Part shown: positions 27,830 to 36,632 of the stretch, piece by piece
How the letters are laid out: each line of letters starts with the position of its first letter
How positions within the stretch are numbered: position 1 is the stretch's first letter
NCBI GenBank assembly: GCA_947494325.1
Contig: CANLUS010000002.1
Span: forward strand, 186,001-250,000
From: an uncultured Flavobacteriaceae bacterium
GTDB taxonomy: Bacteria; Bacteroidota; Bacteroidia; Flavobacteriales; Flavobacteriaceae
Direction: 5' to 3'
DNA length: 64,000 nucleotides
The notes under the pieces: model-generated
Database searches by the model: none
Told to the model about the DNA's origin: nothing
What the model saw: the letters and a program-made list of their open reading frames with translations, nothing else
Position numbers and translations under genes: made by a program

Positions 27830-28309
27830 ACTATAAATATTTGGTTAAATGATGTGATCTATTAAACTTATTTTGGTTACTGTGATTTGAAATCTATATC
27901 TTTTGTCTTGATACAAAAGAAACAAAAAATCAAGAAAGAAATATACTATCAGCCCGCCCTTTGTGTCTTGTGGTTAACACCACTAAATTACTAGCGTAAT
28001 TCTACACAAAGCCAAGGGCAATTGCTCTTTGTGGAAGCCACAAATTCACTCCTCCGTACGCCCGCATTTCTTTCGTGCCATGCTTTCTTATTTAACATAA
28101 TGTTGTGTCTACCATGTCATATATATTGGTGCTTTACATTAGTATTGTTTAGTGGAAATGCTGTGTTAGCAAAGCTAGAAATGGCTTTAGATTTGATTTG
28201 AATCTCTTGCGCCGGCTGGCCTGTATGTTAAATAAGTCCACTTGACTTATTCTTAACCACTGCATCCCGATTGTTTTGAACAAAGTTTATGAGGTCATTT
28301 TAATCAAGA
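27830..28309. other. Highly structured non-coding spacer with several inverted repeats
   Basis: 480 bp without a gene but rich in inverted repeats. These are CTTTTGT-CTTGAT-ACAAAAG (27900-27919), nested with CTTGAT/ATCAAG; CTTTGTGT (27959-27966) with ACACAAAG (28004-28011); GTGGT-TAAC-ACCAC (27970-27983); TTTGTGG-AAG-CCACAAA (28028-28044); and AATAAGTC-CACTT-GACTTATT (28231-28251). The first resembles a dispersed flavobacterial intergenic hairpin type. It may be a recombination site, a small RNA or a repeat relic; no T-tract makes a simple terminator. Confidence 0.45.
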
Positions 28310-29944
28310 CTAAGGTATCTGAGAATCTTCTAATCTTTTGAATAAATGAGAAAGAAGACTTAAAAAGTCCAAACAATCTTTCTCAGAAAACAGTCCAGAA
28401 GAGTTAAGTTCTCTATGCTCTTCATGACTTAAAGGGTTTCTACCACCAGTAACTATACCTTCAGATAGATAATGCTGTCCTTCCTCGATATTCTGTTTTG
28501 TATCTATTGCAAAATCATTTCCATCTGATTTCTTATATTTCTTAGTTACAGATAACTTCCTCCCACTAAACACTTCTCCCATCATACTCCTATCACTAGA
28601 ATTTGTGCTACTAGATTTTGAACGAACTTCGTTAGTATATCTTTTAAGAGCTTCTAAAAAAGCTGTGTAATAATCCTTGTTTTTATAATACACTTCTGAA
28701 ACTTGTTTTATTTCATCATGAATATATCTCCAATGGAGATTCGGATACTCGGGTACTAAAGCATGTAAATTTTGAATAGTTTCACTTTGATCTAAACTAG
28801 AAAGCTCTGATTGGTCTACTTTTGCAATAAGAACATCTAATTTTTCTTTTATCCCTTGAGGAACAGTTTTTAACCAGTCATCTATATTAACACTTGTATT
28901 TTTTTGAACATTTTCCTTACGTTTCTCTTTTCTTTTTTTTCTCCAATCTTGTTCAATATATCTGAGTGCAGTAATCAAAAACTTTTTTAAACCTGATGTA
29001 AGCTCAGTTTCCCAATTAATAGATTGCCTGTCAGTAGATATTAAATCCTCTTCTACTTCATCAATGAAATCAACATCAAGCCAACCAGTGGTATATGAGA
29101 AAAAGTGACTCGATTCTGTTGCTCCAAAAAATTCTTGCGCGTTAACCATACGTCCATTAGCGAATAATGTAATTCCACGGAGTCCAGGTTTTAAAGGTTT
29201 CTCAGTACTTATTATTTTTCCAAAAATGTTTAATTTATTTTCAAAATCATCTGATATTGATACAGAAGTAACTGGAAATTCCCATTCGAATTCGGCTTCA
29301 ATATTTTCATATTTTAACTTATTATCTATTAATATAGATTCGCTATCATTCAGCGATAGATAGACTTTAAATTCATCATCCTTAAAATTGAAAAGTTTGG
29401 AAATACTAATTGCATAAGCCTCTAAAGGAAAACTTGACACTCGTTTTAGTTGCTCTAATGAAAATGTCGTGCCTGAAGAATCTTCCGTATCTAATTCTTT
29501 GAACTTTGGAGTATAGTCCTTCCCATCCCAATTAGTTATTTCTTCCCAGTCGAGAAGAAAATTCACTCGTTTTTTGTTTTTCGTTGTTGATATACTAATT
29601 TTATTCCCTATACCAAATAAAGCTAACTTACCTAGTCCTTTTTTTCCTGTTGGAACCCTTGAACATTGAGATTCTTGTCTTTCTTCTCTTCTATTTCTTC
29701 CTATTCTTAGAAAAAATTTGTTGATTTCATCAAACGACATTCCAGTTCCATTGTCTTGAACTATAACTTTCTTTTCTGCTCCATCATACAGCCTTATATA
29801 TACTTCAGTAGCACAGGCATCATAGGCATTAGCAATTAATTCAGCCAAAGCTGGAGGAATATGCGAATACATTTTAACCCCAAGATGTTCAATAGTCTTG
29901 GGTTCAAAACTCATTTTCAGTGATTTATCTTCAGCTAGACTCAT
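28310..29944 (-). CDS. GHKL ATPase (MORC/MutL-like) fused to a C-terminal HEPN-type ribonuclease domain
   Basis: 544 residues. The N-terminal GHKL ATPase has the N box ELIANAYDA (Glu35, Asn39), G1 DNGTGM (64-69), G2 TGKKGLGKLALF (99-110) and a G3-like GTTFSL. A charged linker follows at ~335-350. Residues ~430-530 resemble the TIGR02391/Ymh HEPN family: a helical region, EEGQHYLSEGIVTGG, then R502-N-P-L-S-H507, the R-N-x3-H active-site motif of HEPN RNases. Its ATG lies within the last codons of the methyltransferase gene (14-bp overlap), so the two are co-expressed. GHKL ATPases of this type are known beside 5mC methylases in restriction-like loci. A role as an ATP-gated RNA-cleaving effector is inferred. 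Confidence 0.8.
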   Translation of the reverse strand: MSLAEDKSLKMSFEPKTIEHLGVKMYSHIPPALAELIANAYDACATEVYIRLYDGAEKKVIVQDNGTGMSFDEINKFFLRIGRNRREERQESQCSRVPTGKKGLGKLALFGIGNKISISTTKNKKRVNFLLDWEEITNWDGKDYTPKFKELDTEDSSGTTFSLEQLKRVSSFPLEAYAISISKLFNFKDDEFKVYLSLNDSESILIDNKLKYENIEAEFEWEFPVTSVSISDDFENKLNIFGKIISTEKPLKPGLRGITLFANGRMVNAQEFFGATESSHFFSYTTGWLDVDFIDEVEEDLISTDRQSINWETELTSGLKKFLITALRYIEQDWRKKRKEKRKENVQKNTSVNIDDWLKTVPQGIKEKLDVLIAKVDQSELSSLDQSETIQNLHALVPEYPNLHWRYIHDEIKQVSEVYYKNKDYYTAFLEALKRYTNEVRSKSSSTNSSDRSMMGEVFSGRKLSVTKKYKKSDGNDFAIDTKQNIEEGQHYLSEGIVTGGRNPLSHEEHRELNSSGLFSEKDCLDFLSLLSHLFKRLEDSQIP

Positions 29945-30992
29945 AGTGATTTTTTATTATGACCTCCCCTATTCTTTTGGCATATTCTGGAGGGACGGCA
30001 TTTCCTATGATCCGTGCAATAGAAGCTTTATTTGTTCCAATAAACTCATAATTTTTTGGGAAAGATTGTAATGTTGCTCCCTCTCTTAACGAAAGTGCTC
30101 TATTTTCTTCAGGGTGAACAAACCTACCATTAGAAACACTGAAGAACTTTGTTGTAATTGTAGGAGATGGTTTATCCCACCATAGCCTTCCAAAGGTATC
30201 CTTAAAAGAAGAATCCCTACCAATGAAACATTTCAATTGTAATTCTGGGTCATCAGCAAAATCCATCCTATTACCTCCATCTTTCTTGACTTTTTTAAGC
30301 CTTTTAAGAGTAAGGTCACTGACATCTGCGGAAGTATGTAAAAAGTCCGTTACATCTTTATTACCAGCTTTAATAGAAGCGAAGCCATTATGAATACCTA
30401 AAACATCGCGAACTCTTAATTTTTCTCCTTCTTGTTTTTCTGGAAAGATGGTTTTTTCACCTATTCTATTGGCAACAAGCGTAAAACGCTTTCTATTTTG
30501 AGGTACTCCATAATCGTTTACGTTGTGTATTTCGAAATGTACCTTGTAATTCGCTGACTCTAACCATTCAATAAAGTTGTCAAGTCCACTCTCAGTTTTC
30601 TTTCTTAAAACTCCTGGAACATTCTCAACAACTACATAGCCAGGATTAAAATACTTAACAAACCTTTCAAACTCTACAAGAAGGCTTTTCGATTTTTGAG
30701 ATTTATTCTTATCAGTGTTTATAATACTCCAAAATTGGCAAGGACTACAACCAATAAGTAGTAGGTCGTCATCATTTCTTCTCAAGCCCAGTATATTTTC
30801 TAACTCTTTTTCTTCAAGGTTAAAAACATCTGCTTCTATGAATTTAGCTCCTTTTACATTAGCTTCATAAGTTCCTTTACATGCCCTTTCATAATCTATT
30901 CCCGCCAGAACCTTTATTCCGGCTTGTTTCATACCATAACTCATTCCACCACCACCACAAAAGAAGTCAACAGCTTTTATTTTTCGTTTCAA
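29931..30992 (-). CDS. DNA (cytosine-5) methyltransferase
   Basis: 353 residues with the full 5mC order. Motif I is VDFFCGGGGMSYGM (Asp9-Gly16), motif IV GCSPCQ (catalytic Cys85), motif VI ENV (Glu123-Val125), motif VIII QNRKRF (165-170), and motif X GNAVPPEYAKRIG (~330-342). The target-recognition region lies at ~185-300; the sequence recognised is unknown. The start is TTG, with no nearby ATG. It overlaps the ATPase-HEPN gene by 14 bp. No separate restriction nuclease gene is adjacent, which makes the HEPN domain the only obvious effector. Confidence 0.9.
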   Translation of the reverse strand: MKRKIKAVDFFCGGGGMSYGMKQAGIKVLAGIDYERACKGTYEANVKGAKFIEADVFNLEEKELENILGLRRNDDDLLLIGCSPCQFWSIINTDKNKSQKSKSLLVEFERFVKYFNPGYVVVENVPGVLRKKTESGLDNFIEWLESANYKVHFEIHNVNDYGVPQNRKRFTLVANRIGEKTIFPEKQEGEKLRVRDVLGIHNGFASIKAGNKDVTDFLHTSADVSDLTLKRLKKVKKDGGNRMDFADDPELQLKCFIGRDSSFKDTFGRLWWDKPSPTITTKFFSVSNGRFVHPEENRALSLREGATLQSFPKNYEFIGTNKASIARIIGNAVPPEYAKRIGEVIIKNHYESS

Positions 30993-31309
30993 ATTAGTGT
31001 GATTTTTGCGACCTTGTAAAATACTGAAAATTTATTTCGAAAACAAAGAAATATTCATATTAATACGTATCAGAAATTAGTTGATTTATAATTAATGGAT
31101 GAAATTACTATTAATTATTAAGGAATAATAGAGGAAAAACACCCTAAATGTTACGGGAAAAACCCTATTAAAAAAGGGGAAATTTCCCCTTGACTCTTAA
31201 TGTTTTAAATCAATATATTCTAAACCAAATTGTTAGAAGCATCAAATTATGTTTTAATTACTTTTTATTGCTTTAATCTAATAAAATCTACAAATCCAAA
31301 ATCAAAAAA
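30993..31309. other. AT-rich divergent spacer between the methyltransferase and the secreted protein
   Basis: 317 bp, no gene. It contains the motif at 31133-31167 shared with 39214-39248. It also holds an 18-bp perfect palindrome centred on AAATTT and flanked by GGGG/CCCC (31174-31191). The palindrome has no loop or T-tract, so it is more like a protein site than a terminator. Confidence 0.5.
31133..31167 (+). promoter_or_regulatory. Shared candidate operator, copy A
   Basis: GGAAAAACACCCTAAATGTT followed by ACGGGAAAAACCC. The first 24 positions agree with copy B (39214-39237) at 20 of 24, including AAAACACCC and TTACGG. It lies ~140 bp upstream of the + strand secreted-protein gene and may be the site of the LuxR-type regulator encoded at 33503-34189. 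Confidence 0.5.
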
Positions 31310-32632
31310 ATGTCTGCCCCTTATAATACTATGTATAAAGCTTTATTATTAATATTTTTTATTATTCCATATCCTTTTTTTTCGCAAGAGTTAAGTAATT
31401 ATACTGGCCACAAAATATTTCAAGCTTACTCCGATGATTTTTCTAATAAAGATGAGGCTGAATCTAATTGTTGGAGTAAAATATATACTGAGCAGAAGAA
31501 ATGGTCCGTTGATTATTTAAAAGATGGGAATATAGTAATTACGAATTCTATAAAGCCAATTTTCATTATTAAAGATAATTTAGTCAACTGTAACTGTAGA
31601 AAAGAAGTTTATTATTTGAAAAACCAGAATGATAAAAATAAATCAGATGTTTCAGACGACATTACTTTATTAGTGTACGATAGAATAAAGAAAACGAAGT
31701 GGTACAAAAATTTCAATCATTTTTTTGATAGCACATTCAATTTAGTAGATGTGAAAATGGCTGAAAGTGTTATAGAATTATCACCACAAAAACTTAATAG
31801 TCTTCCCATTATAATCGATAGCGAGAGTAAAACTTACGTCAACTGTACTGATGAAGTAAAATCGCAGGAGTATAAAAAAGAATATACCAAGACGAACAAT
31901 AGTGAGTTAAAATTTAGTAAGTCTATATCCTCATTGGAAACAATTGATGGTTCAATTTCTATTGGAGGGTCATTATTTAAAATCAAAACCAAGGGTAGTT
32001 ATGCTAAAAACACTTTAAAGTATGCTCTTGAAGAATTCAACAAAACTCAGAAAGAAAAAGAAGAAATTAAAGTTAAAGAAAGTCGTAATATTGACGTAAC
32101 ACCTCAAACGATTATGGAGTTTAATTCAATTATTCAAGACGAAACTAAATCCCAATTCTTTGATGGAACTGCTCTAATTGACGGATACATAGTATTAGTT
32201 CCAAAATTAGACCTAGTCTCATATAATATGAATCAACCCTACAGTGCAATTAACCTAAAGAAAGATATTTTTAATGGAAAAAATCCTGTTCCCTTAAATG
32301 TTGATGACGATCTAGTAAAAAAATATTGGAAACAATTGAATACATATTTATACTATAACACTAATCTGAGAGGGATTAATACTTTAAACAAAGCTTTTCC
32401 AACTAATTCTAGTGACATGATGGATTATGTGCGTAAATTAAGAAGTCATCCTCAATTAACGGTCTTAAATCACCCGGGCTTTGTAAACGAATATTCAGTT
32501 TATTTAATTATAATTCCATTAAGAGATATCTTATCAACCGAACAAAGAAAAATGCCCATAAATGGTATTTTTTCCCATACAATTAGAAAAGAAAAAATAA
32601 CGATTGACACTGTTAAATGTAATAGAAATTAA
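31310..32632 (+). CDS. Secreted protein of unknown function, possibly aerolysin/ETX-MTX2-like
   Basis: 440 residues. A hydrophobic signal (residues ~8-25) suggests export; the Met at residue 8 (31331) is an equally good start. Residues ~195-295 alternate polar and hydrophobic positions with many Ser/Thr, then Lys/Glu-rich strands and FFDGTALIDGYI. This resembles the membrane-inserting region of aerolysin-like pore-forming toxins, but no family hit can be verified. It could instead be an unrelated beta-rich envelope protein. It is divergent from the methyltransferase and has a possible regulatory site upstream. Confidence 0.5.
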   Translation: MSAPYNTMYKALLLIFFIIPYPFFSQELSNYTGHKIFQAYSDDFSNKDEAESNCWSKIYTEQKKWSVDYLKDGNIVITNSIKPIFIIKDNLVNCNCRKEVYYLKNQNDKNKSDVSDDITLLVYDRIKKTKWYKNFNHFFDSTFNLVDVKMAESVIELSPQKLNSLPIIIDSESKTYVNCTDEVKSQEYKKEYTKTNNSELKFSKSISSLETIDGSISIGGSLFKIKTKGSYAKNTLKYALEEFNKTQKEKEEIKVKESRNIDVTPQTIMEFNSIIQDETKSQFFDGTALIDGYIVLVPKLDLVSYNMNQPYSAINLKKDIFNGKNPVPLNVDDDLVKKYWKQLNTYLYYNTNLRGINTLNKAFPTNSSDMMDYVRKLRSHPQLTVLNHPGFVNEYSVYLIIIPLRDILSTEQRKMPINGIFSHTIRKEKITIDTVKCNRN

Positions 32633-32809
32633 AGTCTAATTAAGTCATAAGAATGTGATTTTGAGGTGGTAGTTTTATTTCCATTCCACACACATTTTGC
32701 CCTACTCTACTGCCCTATTGCAAAAAGAGTGTTCTATTACATTCTAGAAAAAAAGTTGAGTAAAACTTTATATAAAATTGAAGATATGATTGCTTTTACC
32801 AAAGCAAAG

Positions 32810-32846
32810 TAACATAATACAGTACGTTATAGTGCACTTTTGATTA
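32810..32846 (+). repeat. Direct repeat copy 2 bounding accessory module 1
   Basis: TAACATAATA (32810-32819), 7 nt, then TTATAGTGCACTTTTGA... (32827-32846). It matches copy 1 with one mismatch in the 20-nt block. A 7-bp hairpin (TTGCTTT-TACC-AAAGCAA, 32790-32807) lies immediately before it. Confidence 0.7.
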
Positions 32847-32854
32847 CAATATAA

Positions 32855-33424
32855 TCAATCATCAATGGACCAACTATATACAAGTGACGCATCTCCTGTA
32901 AAATCCTTAGCTCTATCGATTTCATAAGTTTCATCAAACTCTTTTCCAAATTTCTCAAAAGCACTTAAGAAACCAAAATCTCGATCCGGTATACTCTTCA
33001 AAATTCTTCCCACTAATGGAACTGCTTTCTTCGCAATCGAGAGCCAAGGTTTTGTGGTACCTACAATATCCTCTACTAAATCAAAAGAGTCTTTCCCAAT
33101 GCCCTTATCTATATCTTGTAAAATACCTCCTAAATTGCGTGTTTTTTTTCTACTATGCCTTAAGTAAACATGTACATTCAGCTCCTTATCTTTCGGTAAA
33201 TTACGGCTAAAAACGTACAATCCTTCGGATCCGAAATCATCAGTATCAAATTGAAAAGAATTCTCGTGACGCTTACTTAATTTGATCGGTTCTTCAGGTA
33301 AAGTTGTGAGAATCATTTTATTTTTATCCGTCGGGTGCTCAATCATAACTACAAAATATAAATACCATCTTTTTTTAGGTCTATAAATTGTAACTTCATC
33401 GAACTCTAATCTTACTTTTGTCAT
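32855..33424 (-). CDS. Unknown protein, beta-sandwich-like N-terminus
   Basis: 189 residues, no signal peptide. The first ~95 residues look strand-rich (VRLEFDEVTIYRPKKRWYLYFVVMIEHP...GLYVFSRNLPKDKELNVHVYLRHS), reminiscent of a C2-like or Ig-like sandwich. The rest is mixed, with a helical KPWLSIAKKAVPLVGRILKSIP stretch and a TGDASLVYSWSID end. I do not recognise a family. It follows the LuxR gene on the same strand with 78 bp between, so it may be the last gene of the operon or separate. Confidence 0.5.
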   Translation of the reverse strand: MTKVRLEFDEVTIYRPKKRWYLYFVVMIEHPTDKNKMILTTLPEEPIKLSKRHENSFQFDTDDFGSEGLYVFSRNLPKDKELNVHVYLRHSRKKTRNLGGILQDIDKGIGKDSFDLVEDIVGTTKPWLSIAKKAVPLVGRILKSIPDRDFGFLSAFEKFGKEFDETYEIDRAKDFTGDASLVYSWSIDD

Positions 33425-33502
33425 ATCAATATGTTTATAAATACAGATCTTAATATCTATTTTTATTTAATAAAAGTCAATACGCCAAAAGGCCTATTTT
33501 CG

Positions 33503-34189
33503 TCAGTAAGTAAAGGCGCTCGAAATAGTTTGAAGTTCTGTTCTCTTATTGGTGCCTAGTTTTTTAAACAAATTTTCACAATGTTTTTTTACCGTTCGAG
33601 GTGATATAAAAAGTACCTCCGAAATTTGTTTTCTAGATAGTTCTCTACCAAGCAAATTAAGGATCTCCTTTTCTCTTTTAGTCAAAGATTCATATTTGTT
33701 GTAATATATTTCTAAAATCTTATTTACGCCAAACAATCGGTCTACTTTCGAGCAAACATGTTCGATATCTTTTGGTAATAATGATATCGAAATAAGTTGC
33801 TCCTCATTTAAAATCTTGGATGCAGTAAAAAGAAAAAATGGTTTTTCACTTGGAGAATGCTGCCAATCTTGAAAAAAAGGAATCACCCTATTTTTATCAC
33901 CTTTTGAGATTTCTTCAAAGAGTTTAGGGTAAACATTTTCGATTGTATATCTGCTTTGGTGTTTATGTAGTACTTTGGCTCCTAATGAATTTAATTCTTC
34001 TGCCGAATATTTAATTAAATCACATCCTTTCTTTGAAATATATTCGATGGCCAAATCTTTTCTAGAATTAATATGAAGAATACCTGGAATAATCTCAGCG
34101 AGATCATCAAGATCAACACGGCCATCCTTAATTAACTGACTAATCTTATATAGCTTTTTTTGTTGATTATTTAGTAAACGCTTCTTCAT
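33503..34189 (-). CDS. LuxR-type regulator with PAS-like N-terminus
   Basis: 228 residues. The C-terminal HTH (~166-225: LTKREKEILNLLGRELSRKQISEVLFISPRTVKKHCENLFKKLGTNKRTEL) is a canonical LuxR/GerE domain. The N-terminal ~150 residues (IIPGILHINSRKDLAIEYISKKGCDLIKYSAEEL...) resemble the PAS-like part of flavobacterial LuxR regulators. It is the last gene of the tight minus-strand operon, 15 bp after the 808-residue protein, and may autoregulate the operon through the shared motif. Confidence 0.8.
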   Translation of the reverse strand: MKKRLLNNQQKKLYKISQLIKDGRVDLDDLAEIIPGILHINSRKDLAIEYISKKGCDLIKYSAEELNSLGAKVLHKHQSRYTIENVYPKLFEEISKGDKNRVIPFFQDWQHSPSEKPFFLFTASKILNEEQLISISLLPKDIEHVCSKVDRLFGVNKILEIYYNKYESLTKREKEILNLLGRELSRKQISEVLFISPRTVKKHCENLFKKLGTNKRTELQTISSAFTY

Positions 34190-34204
34190 AATTTTTTCAC
34201 GCTC

Positions 34205-36631
34205 TTACTTTCTTTTAATTTTATCTATTGCTGTCTGTAGATATATTCCATGTTGATACATTTTACCAGTATAAATATGTGTACATTCATTTTTATATTT
34301 CTGAGCTATTTTTTTAAACTCTAAGGCATTTTTAAAATTAGGACTTGAATTCGCCTTATGCACATAATACCATGATAGCGTATCTAAGAAAGCAGGAAAA
34401 TCTTTCATGGTGAGTTTTATGTTTGTCTTCTTTGATATGTTTTCTAGCATTTCATTTAACTCAACAACCACTTCATCCGTTCTATGTAAAAATGAAAGAT
34501 CCAACGTATTCTTATATAATTTTAATAGAATATCACAACTACTATTTAAGAGGGCAATAATGGTTTTAGACACTAATACATTGTCTTCATGTTTTTTATA
34601 CTCAAGAACTATTTTATCAATAACATTGATCGATTTAAGTAATTCAGATTTTAAATAGTCATTTGAAACGGTATCTATCTTTTCATATAAAACTGACATT
34701 TCTGACAACATTTTACCATGTTTAAATCTTGTTGCTACTAATTTATTTTTAGTTGAATTTTGCAATCTATCATTGCAAAGATTTATTGATTCTTCATACC
34801 TTCGTTGTCTTCTATATAGCCAAACCAGCAAATAATCAATTTCAACTAAATATATATTTGAAGAAAAGAATACTTCCATTTTCTCATTTTCTACTTTAGA
34901 GTTTATTCTAGAATGCTTGACTACTAATTTTAATTTTTCTAGCCTTTTTATTAGATACTCTTCATTTTCTAAGTTGGTATCTGTGTCACTTTCTTTGTCA
35001 TTAACTACAGGGAAAACTATATTAAGATACAATAGAATAATATTAACAATGGTCGACGTTGCAACTCCCTTTTTTTCTTCATCAAAAAGCTTTTCAACTA
35101 AATGCGAGATGTTTTGGATAAACTCAGAAATCTTATTTTTCGAAGTTTTCTTTGGATCAGATAAATAGTTTCCAATATGTTTAATCAACAAGCTATAATC
35201 TTTATTACTGATTTTATCCTTATTACCGTAGAAAAGTAAAATGGGAAACTGTTGATAATCGCTTCTAACTAAATCATTGCCATCGGGTATAATAAGAGTT
35301 GTAGTATCGTCAGAATATGAATCAATTATACTTAATAGCTTATTATAGATATGCGTACTTTGATTATGCGCCATTAAGTAATTTAATACAGAATCGGCAC
35401 TTGAATCGAATCTATCTGTAGTTATTTCGTTGAAGATTTTTTTGAATTCTGAAACATCTTTATTATTTGTTAGACCTTCAAGAGCTATTTTAATTTCTTC
35501 TTTAAATTTAAAGAACTTAGATAATCGCGTCTGATTTAAAATACGATCCTTCAGAGATGAATTAATTTCTTTCGATTTAGATAACGTCTCTTTCAACTCT
35601 TTCCCAAAATTTTCATCGTTACCTTTTTCAAAATTCTCTAAGATTTCATCATTGACATTCATCTCTTCGTACTCTTCTAATGTTTTTAGGTACATTTCTC
35701 CATTATCGGCATCAATATCTATAGACGATTGGATTAATAATTGATAGGAATTTCGTAAGAGGTTTAGTTGTTTTTTTTGAACTACTTTTTCTGGAAATAT
35801 GATCCTTGACTGTTCTTTTTTAATAGCGTCTAATTTGAATAAATTTGTGGATTTAAAAGGTGTTGAGGATAGATATAAGAACAAGTATTTTCCGTTTAGG
35901 TCTTTATATTCTTCCATAACTCGCTTGTTAATTTGAAGACATCTATCAATTACAATGACATCTCTAACCGCATTATCTAAATGACGTTCTCTTTTATCAA
36001 CATTTTTGGATACTAATGAGTACTTAACAGTGTCATAGTATTCTTCAAAAATTTCTCTAGTCTTAGAACTACGTGAAGCATCTTTAAATATTTCATTGAT
36101 AAGAGTTTCATCTTTTTTATGCAATAGATCTATTTCAAAAATATTAAGTCTTTCATTTATTAAATTGTCATATTTTTTTATGTCGTTAGGTGTTAATAGA
36201 TTTAAAGAAATTGCTAGGATTAAATCAATGTTTTCTTCAATAAAACTAGTTTTATTTTTATCAAAATTGGTTGTTGGTTCTTCTAATAATGTTTTTATGC
36301 TATTATAGGCTTCTTTACTTTTTTTAATTTGTTTTTTTAAGTAGAACTTAAAGGATGCTAATTCGTTTAAATATTCATCGGGTATTATAGGTTTATATTT
36401 GTATTCATAAAACAAATAATGGTAAGCCAAGTATTTTGATAAAAATTCAGTCTTGTCTCTTTTAGTTTCGTTTTTATTGCTTTGAAAGGGGAAAAAGAAT
36501 TCAATAATATCATAAGTATCAATAACAAAATAAATTTGGTAGCCTAATTTTCTTAAATTTTCATCAAAAATTAAGTCTCCAATCTGACCTTTGTCACTAC
36601 TGTTATTCAAAAAGTTAAATGTGCTCTTCAT
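34205..36631 (-). CDS. Large protein with possible PIN-like nuclease start and helical TPR-like C-terminus
   Basis: 808 residues, no signal peptide. Residues ~31-50 (YQIYFVIDTYDIIEFFFPF, Asp38 and Asp41) resemble the first strand and acid of PIN nucleases. Residues ~219-260 (LDNAVRDVIVIDRCLQINKRV...YLFLYLSST) resemble later PIN acid positions (Asp224, Asp229) and the final strand, with a long helical insertion between. The C-terminal half is helical with TPR-like pairs (LVWLYRRQRRYEESINLCNDRL). Ambiguous; it could be a helical scaffold without nuclease activity. It starts 1 bp after the upstream gene's stop, in the middle of the operon. Confidence 0.55.
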   Translation of the reverse strand: MKSTFNFLNNSSDKGQIGDLIFDENLRKLGYQIYFVIDTYDIIEFFFPFQSNKNETKRDKTEFLSKYLAYHYLFYEYKYKPIIPDEYLNELASFKFYLKKQIKKSKEAYNSIKTLLEEPTTNFDKNKTSFIEENIDLILAISLNLLTPNDIKKYDNLINERLNIFEIDLLHKKDETLINEIFKDASRSSKTREIFEEYYDTVKYSLVSKNVDKRERHLDNAVRDVIVIDRCLQINKRVMEEYKDLNGKYLFLYLSSTPFKSTNLFKLDAIKKEQSRIIFPEKVVQKKQLNLLRNSYQLLIQSSIDIDADNGEMYLKTLEEYEEMNVNDEILENFEKGNDENFGKELKETLSKSKEINSSLKDRILNQTRLSKFFKFKEEIKIALEGLTNNKDVSEFKKIFNEITTDRFDSSADSVLNYLMAHNQSTHIYNKLLSIIDSYSDDTTTLIIPDGNDLVRSDYQQFPILLFYGNKDKISNKDYSLLIKHIGNYLSDPKKTSKNKISEFIQNISHLVEKLFDEEKKGVATSTIVNIILLYLNIVFPVVNDKESDTDTNLENEEYLIKRLEKLKLVVKHSRINSKVENEKMEVFFSSNIYLVEIDYLLVWLYRRQRRYEESINLCNDRLQNSTKNKLVATRFKHGKMLSEMSVLYEKIDTVSNDYLKSELLKSINVIDKIVLEYKKHEDNVLVSKTIIALLNSSCDILLKLYKNTLDLSFLHRTDEVVVELNEMLENISKKTNIKLTMKDFPAFLDTLSWYYVHKANSSPNFKNALEFKKIAQKYKNECTHIYTGKMYQHGIYLQTAIDKIKRK

Positions 36632-36632
36632 G

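Noticed and set aside
27900-28251. Integron attC-type cassette array
   Set aside because: No clear GTTRRRY/RYYYAAC core pairs and no integrase; only the inverted-repeat density is suggestive.
31174-31191. Terminator at the GGGG/CCCC palindrome
   Set aside because: It has no loop and no T-tract, and lies in a divergent promoter region.
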